Assembly: GCA_034698045.1 (NCBI GenBank)
Contig: JAQGAU010000488.1
Coordinates: forward strand, 1 to 27,216
Length of the DNA: 27,216 nucleotides
From: Paramacrobiotus richtersi
Taxonomy: Eukaryota; Tardigrada; Eutardigrada; Parachela; Macrobiotidae
Reading direction: 5' to 3'
Under the pieces are notes generated by a model. That model saw only the letters and a program-made list of their open reading frames with translations. It was not told the DNA's origin and made no database searches. Positions 19,943 through 27,216 of the stretch are shown here, piece after piece (position 1 is the first letter of the stretch; each line of letters opens with the position of its first letter). A program made the translations under genes and the position numbers.

Positions 19943-20549
19943 ATGTCACACAGCATACCGACAGAAATTCAAAGTTTAGCAGACCAGGTGCGTACTCATA
20001 GACAATTATACCCTCGTCTTGGTACGGAAGTGGTGGCCGTACTGTGGATCCTTTATGATCTGTTGCACTGATTCAGGTTCGCAAAGATGTCGAGATGCGA
20101 CTGACTGCTTTCCCTGAATTTACTGTTATGCAGTATGTCACATCGAAAGTCCAGGACACTGTGTACACTGCTTTTAAGGTTGGTTACGAAAGAAGGCAGT
20201 AAATTAAATATTTATGCGCGCGGTTATTGTTGTTACATAATCCCGCAGCAGACGTACACATTCACCTCATACATGAAATCGTAAGATTGATGAGATATTA
20301 TTATACAGCACTATTCTGCTACTTAAAGTAATTTCGTAAAACCAGTGCCCCTTAGATTTTTATTTATCTCATATTGTTGAAATCCATTGGCTTTTTTGAC
20401 AGATGCGCTGCGGTAATGACCGATATTTACACATGGAAGTTTATCGAGCGCCAAACAGTGTGAGGCCAGTACTTGTTGGCTTGGAAAGCCAAAGAGAAAA
20501 AAACGATCCCTTGACCGACATTGTCTTACCGGTGGATATTGTTCTTTAA
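19943..20549 (+). CDS. Stefin-like (type 1 cystatin) protein, copy 3
   Basis: Exons 19943-19987, 20077-20178 and 20403-20549 join in phase 0 and give 97 residues. Sequence marks: PTEIQSLADQVRKDVEMR, the usual stefin N-terminal helix; TVYTAFK ending exon 2; MRCGNDRYLHMEVYRAPNSV; and LVGLESQREKNDPLTDIVLP at the C-terminal end. It shares intron sites and the VYTAFK and NDPLT blocks with copies 1 and 2 but is the most diverged, and it is separated from them by the Spätzle-like gene. Its QVVAG-loop equivalent is KVQDT, without the central Gly, so classic papain-type inhibition is least certain here. Splice sites are GTGCGT/CAG and GTTGGT/CAG. No signal peptide is present. Confidence 0.8.
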
Positions 20550-21662
20550 GTTCGTCAGTTGCTTAACTTTATAATTAAGTTTAGTAATACTGTTACACTG
20601 ACTTGTGGAGACAATACAAGGACATACCGGGCCCATACGGTACTGTTGCAACCGATATATAATTCGAATTCGAAGTCCTCACAATCGGATCTTGATGTCT
20701 AGCTCACAGTCTTCCGCTATCTTGTTTTTTCTCGGCCATCTTTTTCTCCGTCACACTTCTTTGTTATAATAATTATGTACAATCGCAACAATCTTCTTTC
20801 ACCACTGTAGGAATAAATCACCTTCAACTCAATAAATCATCACCATCACTGTAGGAATTATTTACCTCTAGATCTCCAGAGTCCGGATGAAACCGCTAAC
20901 TTACAAGGAGATATCGACAAAAATACCATACGCCGCTGTTTTCCATTGGAGAAAGATCTGATCACACACGTACATGTGATGCGACGATAAGATCGTACTG
21001 GGTAAAAAAAAGATTACAATCGGGTATTCGAGTTCTGATTGTGAGCTTGTTGTCCCGGGCCTAACAGCGGCCGGCATTGTAATCAGATCCGATGGATACA
21101 CGATAATTAGTCCACATATGCATTCTGCTTATAGTATAGTATTCTTGCTTTATTGGTTCAGCAAGATTGTCTACATAGTACACATACGTTCTACCATTAA
21201 ATTTCTGAAACTCTGGACTGTCGACCCAAAGGTTTCAACACAGCTTACCGTCTGGGGGAAGCTGTTTTTTAACTTTGAATACATACTATGATATTAATTC
21301 TGCTGTTGTGCAGCATGTAAGTACATACAACATATTATTATTATTATTATTGCACTTCAAGGCAGGTAACCCGTTTCCTGCTACAGTTGTCATTAATAGC
21401 ACGGGAGTTTAAACCTGGCCGAACAATACGTATGCGATATCAGAATAACGTTAGCGAAGTGCAGCCTAATCCGAAAGACAAACAAAATTCCGAAAGACTG
21501 AAAAAATATATGTTATTAAAAGTAGCCTTGGCAACCGAATCTCGATTATGGTATCTCCGCAATATAAATTTAACTGGACACGGTCACAAGGACGCTGAAT
21601 AAGTCAATGCAAACAATTCCATCACACATTCCTATTAATATTATTTATGGTAAACGAAAATT
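20550..21662. other. Gap right of the stefin cluster
   Basis: No gene is firmly supported. A 71-codon plus frame at 21387-21602 is basic and lacks recognisable motifs; it may be an upstream exon or upstream reading frame of the next ORF. An (ATT)n run is at about 21334-21350, and CACTGTAGGAAT occurs twice near 20803 and 20849. Confidence 0.45.
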
Positions 21663-22271
21663 ATGGAGGAAAATCCCAAGCACCAAACCAAAAACCTCCC
21701 CGCAGTATACGCCGATGACAGCTCAAGAAGACCCTCAAAAGACGATACCGCACAAAGTAGCGATGGTGAGGATTTCCCCGGTACGCCCTTAGGAGCCCGC
21801 ATTTCATACCATGCCGGGCTGAATCTAGACGAACGGGATGCCTTCAAATTATGCTTCCCCTCTTACACCCATGCCAAACCGACCGATCCATTATCGGCTG
21901 GTTCGGGTGATAACATTTCCCAGATGATCAAAAAGATGCGGAGCACCATGGGCAGCACGGACCCAAGTGAGGCCACGGCCAGTCACAGTGAGGACGAGGG
22001 AAACGAGCAGACGGTACCGGTGCACTATACGGAGAGCAGTACGGATCTGGTGTCCGGCATTGGTGTGGCCGACAAGCAGGAGCTGCATCGATTCAGTATG
22101 GAAGAGACGGCCCATAGTGTAGGAGACTTTGGCGCCCGACGAACTAATCCGTTACCGGGGAAAAGTCCAACCGGAAATGATTGCCACGTTTTTAGCGAAG
22201 GCGCCCCGACCGGCAGCCGGACCGATCCGCATTCCCGTCTCCACAATCAGCATGCCCATCACCAGTCCTAA
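21663..22271 (+). CDS. Uncharacterised hydrophilic 202-residue ORF
   Basis: I do not recognise this protein. It is an uninterrupted ATG-to-TAA frame in DNA clearly richer in GC than its flanks, which supports real coding. It is polar and acidic-to-neutral, rich in Ser, Asp, Glu, Thr and Pro (DDSSRRPSKDDTAQSSDGED; ATASHSEDEGNEQ), without membrane segments or signal peptide, and is probably largely disordered. The segment GTPLGARISYHAGLN to DAFKLCFPSY may be the most ordered part. From about 22120 a second plus frame (to the TAA at 22323) is also open and looks at least as protein-like (DELIRYRGKVQPEM; RIPVSTISMPI), so the true C-terminus may lie there through a splice or a frame break near 22125. 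A further hydrophobic frame is open on the minus strand. Confidence 0.45.
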   Translation: MEENPKHQTKNLPAVYADDSSRRPSKDDTAQSSDGEDFPGTPLGARISYHAGLNLDERDAFKLCFPSYTHAKPTDPLSAGSGDNISQMIKKMRSTMGSTDPSEATASHSEDEGNEQTVPVHYTESSTDLVSGIGVADKQELHRFSMEETAHSVGDFGARRTNPLPGKSPTGNDCHVFSEGAPTGSRTDPHSRLHNQHAHHQS

Positions 22272-23689
22272 TGCCCATCCATCCGCTAAACTATCGCAAC
22301 CTACTAGGAAACATACTATATAAAGAGGAATTTTTGGAAATATATTTCTGTGATCTACAATACATATATGCACTTCTGACGAAACTGTTTTGTGTCATAC
22401 CGTTCTATACCGGCAATTTTGCGCTGGTGTATTGAAATCCGAAGTGCTTTTGCTGCGAATAAGTAGTTTGTCCAGTTCTGTTTGCATGCTTTTTACGCCG
22501 AAAAGAAAGATGCGACATCATTCTCAAATTTCCAACATTCGCTATCCAGCCTATCCGTATAAAAATGCCCATTTAAGAGCAGCAGGAGGCTTGGTTTTCA
22601 GCTGTTGCGGCATTTTCTGCCTCGATACAAATCGTTATGTATCGATAATTCGATTTAATTGTATTACAAGCATTGCATAACATTAACTTGACTACTTGGT
22701 TACCGTAACCTTTTTGAAAAATTACAGTTGTGATTACTGACAAGGAGCAAAGAACGCATCGTGGAATATCATTAAGGAATTGAATAACAACTTTGCTAAC
22801 TGAAATCGTGTCAGATCAAAGATGGCAATCATGGTTTTTGCGACCGCCAACGTTGGTAGAATACAGTATCACACATGATCGGCGAACCATTTTCGCTTGA
22901 TATGCATGTTTTCTAGTCCAGCAAGGGCATTACTCACTGACACTGCCAAACATTTCCTGGGTAGTTGAAGCTCCCCTACAAGAAATTACTCTTGTACCGC
23001 CAACCGCAGTACAATTTCACTGAATTGCCCTGCGGCGAAATATAGTGGTCATTTCCTAATACAATAACATGGAATAGTCAGTAACTGCAGAGTGAAGCGC
23101 AACGTGCAAGCCTCATGAACATAACACACGTGCGATTCTATTGGTCGCTTCTAGAGATTATTACCACTTAAAATCCATTGCAATTATGAACCTTTATACT
23201 TGTCGTCGTTCTTTCGTGGCAAATTGGACATGACTCATGGCCGGCGCACACAGCAGCTCTATTTATGTTTCGCATAAAGATATGAAGTCGTGTAAGCGTG
23301 CAAGCATGTACCTAGATATAACACAAAGCGTTTTGCAGCACTATGCTGCTGTTTTAACGACGTTTGAAGTTTAGTTTATTCGTTTCGGGAAGATATATAT
23401 TTATATACAGTTTCTGGTGCATTTTGTGTTGTTTCTGTATATATATCTCGCTGTCTGCAGTGCCGAGGCAAATTTATACTCTTCTGCTGATAATATTCGC
23501 CACTGCACGCGAAGCGGTATGTTGCCATCTGCTTATTTGTTGCTTGTTGCTGAAGTATAACGTGAGAATTTATCTAACTTACTGGGTCGCGTCGGATTTA
23601 TTCTCGATACCTTTACGAAGACAATCAAGTGTTATAACCATATCTTTACGACTTCTTTATCTGTCTCGTGTTTCATTGCCAAGTAGAAA
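22272..23689. other. Gap upstream of the SLC35G-type gene
   Basis: About 1.4 kb without a supported gene. A 119-codon plus frame (23364-23723) overlaps the start of the transporter in another frame. It is very hydrophobic and Cys/Ile-rich as expected of AT-rich DNA; at most it is an upstream reading frame. No repeats were noticed. Confidence 0.45.
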
Positions 23690-25258
23690 ATGCTGGAAAA
23701 GCAGAATCACGGACTGCCGTTAAAAGAAATTGCAGCTGATAGTCTACTGTTGGAACTGAAATCCAGTGACCGCATTCAACGAAACAGCTTCCGCGGCGAC
23801 TTGGAGCGTGATCATGATTCTCAGCTGGGATCTTCCATCGAGACTATTATCAGCACAGACGACCATGTGAAATACATTCCTCCTCCTCCTTATTCGCCCG
23901 GAAATACTCAGGACGACACCGAATCCGAACATCCTTATGAAACGAAAATCCCTCTAATGAATTCGGATCCAACGGCCGGTCCGGAGCAACCGGCCGCGGA
24001 GGAGACCAATGACCAGCCGAAAAAGAAGCCCCACTGCATCAAGTCATCATTGGGCGTGTTTCTGGGCCTAACGTCTGGGTTTGCCAATTCTCTCGTGGCC
24101 CTCCTGGTCAAGCTGATCAACACCATTGGTACCTTTGAAATTGCCGTATTTCGCTATGTGATAATGTTAGTGCCGCTCATAATTACCCTGGGCTGCAAAC
24201 GCAACAATCCTTTCCGATGGGAGCTGGTCAAAAGCCGCGGATCAATGCTAGTATTACGGGCTGTTGTCGGCTCGGCTTCGACGTATTGTAAATATTTTGC
24301 CCTGCATAAGATGCCGTTGGCCGATGCATCGGTCATACTATTTTCCAGTCCAGTTTTCGCCTCTTTGCTGGCTTTAATATTTTTGAAAGAAAGATTTCAT
24401 TGGTTGCATGCCGCAGCCATTGGATTTACGCTAACGGGCTGCACTTTGGTGTCCAGACCAACATTCATTTTTGGATCGGCCGGCTATAATCCGAATCAGG
24501 AATGGGATGACCACATGTGGGGAAGTGTAGCGGCTCTCGCTTCGGCTGTATTCACGGCATCTGTATACGTTACGGTAAGCGTTCACTTTTAAACATGCAG
24601 TCACACAGGTTTCGTATAGCGAAAATGGCATTTTGTGGACTATTATCTCGTAAGCGTTTCGTCCGGTCTTCAACTGATTATTGCTGTCTCTTTCTCAGGT
24701 TCGGCAACTGAAGGACGTGGACAGCACAATTGTCCTCTTTTGGACGGCTTTTGTTGGCTTCATAATTTCGATGGTGGCAACGGCTACTCTGGACCATTTC
24801 GCTTTCCCCACGGATGTATGGGAAATTTTCTACATCCTGGGCGTTGGTATCCTGACACTCGTGTCGCAAGAAGCGCTTAATCGTGCGCTTAAATTAGGTA
24901 TGTGTTTATGCAGTACGGAAAACAACATGTGCGCGTCGCTGACTAACGCCTTTTTACAGAATCTGCCGGGTTAATTTCACTTCTCCGCACCGGAGATATC
25001 GTATGGTCATTTATTTGGCAAATCCTCTTATTCCACAAGATGCCGCACTACTTCAGTATTATTGGTGCCTTGATTGTTGTCTTCTGCGTGGTGTGCATGA
25101 GTTTGTGGGATGCCGGGAAGAAAATGCCTGCGACAACCCGGATGGGCCGGATATCGCGGAAGATCGATCAGCAGGAATTATTCCCTTGTTGTCACCGGCA
25201 CTTAACCCCACCTGTTGCCATACAGGCCGAAACTGTCCACATTCTAACGGCAAAATGA
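23690..25258 (+). CDS. SLC35G-type drug/metabolite transporter (two EamA domains)
   Basis: Members of this family are ten-helix membrane proteins of the drug/metabolite superfamily; substrates of SLC35G are not firmly known. Exons 23690-24574, 24699-24897 and 24960-25258 join in phase into 460 residues. An in-frame TAG just upstream fixes the ATG. Residues 1-115 are a polar cytosolic N-terminus with PPPPYSP at 64-70, a PPxY-type site for WW-domain partners. The first EamA domain follows: SSLGVFLGLTSGFANSLVAL, then FEIAVFRYVIMLVPLI, the conserved ALHKMPLADASVILFSSPVF, LALIFLKERFHW and GFTLTGCTLVSRP. The second repeats this: WGSVAALASAVFTASVYV, LISLLRTGDIVWSFIWQILL, and FSIIGALIVVFCVVCMS. The N-terminus is longer than in human SLC35G1. 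Nothing is broken. Confidence 0.9.
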
Positions 25259-25263
25259 ATAAA
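25258..25263 (+). promoter_or_regulatory. Possible polyadenylation signal overlapping the stop codon
   Basis: AATAAA begins on the last base of the TGA stop of the SLC35G-type gene. If used, the 3' untranslated region would be only about 20-30 bases. No other canonical plus-strand signal is evident until AATAAA near 25471. Confidence 0.4.
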
Positions 25264-25544
25264 CAGTAATTAGTCTTGTTGACTGGTTTGTGCTCAAACT
25301 GCTCCAAATATTCCGCTTGCATCAAGCTTTTTAGATTAGGAATGGCGTCGCTCATGTTGATCGCTGCATAATTCTGCATAAATTATTTTTGTCCTGTTAA
25401 TGGTTTTTTCCGCGTTGTTTTTGTATTTTGTAGTCACGAGGTGTTGTTGGCTTGAATGTGTTGCGACAACGAATAAAAAAAACCGTTGTTGCCAATCAAA
25501 CTCGGACCAATACACACATACCAGTAGCGCAAAATTAACGGTGA

Positions 25545-25550
25545 TTTATT
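25545..25550 (-). promoter_or_regulatory. Polyadenylation signal for the minus-strand gene
   Basis: AATAAA on the minus strand lies about 130 bases past the stop codon of the terminal exon at 25682-25801, a normal distance. It supports that exon being a real gene end converging on the SLC35G-type gene. Confidence 0.45.
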
Positions 25551-25681
25551 GGCATGTGTCTTAACGAAGTGTTGGCGTGGGTCATAAATGCAGATCAAAA
25601 AAGATATCAAGCACAGCACCCAGAAACACGACTACAAAAACGACACAATATGTCAGCAACCCAAATTTATACAGCTTGATT

Positions 25682-25801
25682 TTAGAGCGTTTTCCGCTCC
25701 TTGATGGACTCGCTATCGGGTCCATCGTGCAGTGCGTCCTGCTGCATCATCTGCTGCTGCTGCGTGAAGCGCGGATGCTCCGGTATTCTGAAGGGAACAG
25801 G
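25682..25801 (-). CDS. Probable last exon of the minus-strand gene at the right edge
   Basis: After a strong acceptor (TTTTTTTGCAG) the minus strand is open in phase 0 for 39 residues and then TAA. It starts PVPFRIPEHPRFTQQQQMMQ, then QDALHDGPDSESIKERKTL. The Gln/Met-rich run gives weak CAG repetition. The frame was chosen because the other two close early. The phase agrees with the donor of the exon at 27013-27216, so they may belong to one gene, perhaps with small exons between. Function unknown. Confidence 0.45.
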   Translation of the reverse strand, partial: PVPFRIPEHPRFTQQQQMMQQDALHDGPDSESIKERKTL

Positions 25802-27012
25802 CTGCAAAAAAATTATTCTTAATATAGGTAAAGTAATTCAACACAGCACGCTAGAAACATGCCTATAAATGTTCTGCACACTTTCGTTATAATCAGTGGA
25901 GTTATCGGTACGCTATAAACCTTAAACGCTTCATCCGTTTCAGTATGTTCATTTGCCACTTGAGCTATATATTTATCTGTTCGCTATGACATGCAAGATT
26001 AAGACAATGACCTGACGGACATGATACCTTGAGCTAATTAAATCCACACCTAAATTAAGCATAAATCTCTCGTGACGACAGCTCAGTATTTGTACTTCCG
26101 CAGCCTACGGAAAGACTTTCCTGCTGATGTACAGGTGCTTCGTTTAGGTGTTTAATTTATGTGGCTGACTTTGACTATCGGCAAAAAAGATTCTCATAGC
26201 TTTGCGCAAGCGAGAGCGTATCGATAACTGATTAGATAACATAACAAGCCAGCCAAAATCACAGCAAATTTTACTACTGTATGCAACCCACTGGAGTTTT
26301 TGAAGCACTGCACCGGTAAATTAAGCGGCGTGCTGTTATTTAACTTAGACTTCAGTAAAGCGTCATAAAGAACTTCAGGATAAAAATATAATAAAATAAC
26401 CAGGCACCGATGATTACATCGGCACCGCGGATATTACTCAACGTATTTTTAGAACCAGTTTCGATACATGACTGTGACACCTCCAAGAACTTGTGACGTA
26501 CATTTCGAAAGAAACTAATAATCAAAGTTGTAAATCTGTTAACAAGCAATCATTTACCAAGAAATCTCGCAATTAAGTTATGAGACAGCGAAAACTAACC
26601 CAAGCGAGCATGGATAAAAGTCGACCTTGAACAACTGTATTCTGCGACTCCGAAGACAATTTTAACTTCCGACATTCTTCAGCGACACATGTTTCACAGT
26701 ATTCGCCTGTCGCATTCCATCGCGAGCACGCATTGTAGATTAAATAACAGAACTTTTACATCGAAATCAGAACTAACGAGATGCACTGCGCAAAATCTAA
26801 AATTCACTTCTAACCAGTTATGTTGGAACAGCTTTACTTCAATAACAGTCATTTCGAAACAGTGCACTATCCGAACTTTCTCGACCGTTGCCCGATCTAG
26901 AGAACACCATCCCCTGTCGTGCTAAATTACGACATTACTGGTCGTCTTAGACCCTTATGAAAGCGAAATGACCTACGCTCTGGAGTTTTACGTGTGCCTT
27001 TCGATAGCGTAC
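25802..27012. other. Probable intron(s) of the minus-strand gene
   Basis: About 1.2 kb between the two minus-strand exons. A possible internal exon lies at about 26410-26545 (minus), in a frame including VRHKFLEVSQSCIETGSKNT after a TTAACAG acceptor, but no matching donor phase was settled. The 78-codon plus frame at 26689-26925 has no recognisable content. Confidence 0.35.
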
Positions 27013-27216
27013 CTGTCCCATCTGGATCAAGCCTCTCTCTAGCACCCGCAGCGCAGGCAGACGGAGTTCATGGAGCGCTAATCCAGCCTCAACTTGAGCC
27101 TCATGTAGAACCTGGAGTGCAGCAGGATAATCCCGATTGTGACAGTCCAGCCCAATCAAATAGCTATACGCCAGTGCCACATTGGGTCGGCTGTGATCCC
27201 GCAGCGTTTCAATTAG
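27013..27216 (-). CDS. Helical-repeat (PPR/TPR-like) exon, partial at the window edge
   Basis: The minus strand is open from the window edge to a donor (CAG then GTACGC), 68 residues in phase 0. It reads NVALAYSYLIGLDCHNRDYP, then AALQVLHEAQVEAGLALHEL, then RLPALRVLERGLIQMGQ: paired amphipathic helices with the spacing of PPR or TPR units. Such proteins bind RNA in organelles (PPR) or partner proteins (TPR). Similarity to mitochondrial PTCD2-type proteins came to mind but is not strong enough to name it. The 5' exons lie outside the window. Confidence 0.55.

Noticed and set aside
15108-20549. An operon-like immune module
   Set aside because: Genes are hundreds of bases to kilobases apart with their own starts, and stefins and Spätzle-activating proteases belong to different protease classes; only gene proximity supports a link.
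22152-22373. Hydrophobic minus-strand ORF resembling membrane helices
   Set aside because: It lies opposite the orphan ORF, and hydrophobic antisense frames commonly arise from polar codons; no transporter motif is present.
23364-23723. 119-codon hydrophobic plus ORF
   Set aside because: It overlaps the SLC35G start in another frame and has the Ile/Cys/Leu/Tyr bias of AT-rich noise; at most an upstream reading frame.

Overview
This window looks like nuclear DNA from a compact invertebrate genome. Genes are split by short GT-AG introns (mostly 60-200 bases), intergenic DNA is AT-rich, and there is a Spätzle-type NGF-fold cytokine, a family known mainly from arthropods and related invertebrates. 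A panarthropod is the best reading. A tardigrade is my first guess, from gene compactness, but nothing in the sequence proves it. No rRNA, tRNA, CRISPR or bacterial features were seen.

Left third (1-8.7 kb): a region of decayed housekeeping and transport genes. An ALG1 mannosyltransferase copy (+, 1370-3986) keeps nearly its whole family pattern but carries in-frame stops and frame breaks in exons 2 to 6, and a GC-rich inverted-repeat element lies against its fifth exon. It is followed by two related GLUT/SLC2-type sugar-transporter copies facing each other tail to tail (+, about 4290-5261, lacking its N-terminal third; -, about 6602-8325, near full length). Both are interrupted, at different sites.

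Middle (8.7-15 kb): a chromodomain-like exon fragment, then about 2.6 kb without a gene I can defend. Next comes a set of minus-strand exons (14238 down to 11616) that can be joined with GT-AG introns and fully compatible phases into a 435-residue protein I do not recognise. Its tail is rich in Pro, Tyr, Gln, Asn and Gly. This is the most promising undescribed gene here.

Right-centre (15.1-20.6 kb): three plus-strand stefin (type 1 cystatin) genes with the same three-exon, phase-0 layout and decayed forms of the inhibitor QVVAG loop. A complete four-exon Spätzle-like gene with a signal peptide lies between the second and third. The stefins should be cytosolic cysteine-protease inhibitors or diverged relatives; the Spätzle-like protein should be a secreted, protease-activated ligand. 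No operon-like link can be claimed.

Right end (21.6-27.2 kb): an uncharacterised 202-residue hydrophilic ORF, an intact SLC35G-type transporter (three exons, 460 residues), and parts of a minus-strand gene that enters from the right edge (a helical-repeat, PPR/TPR-like exon and a probable last exon with its polyadenylation signal).
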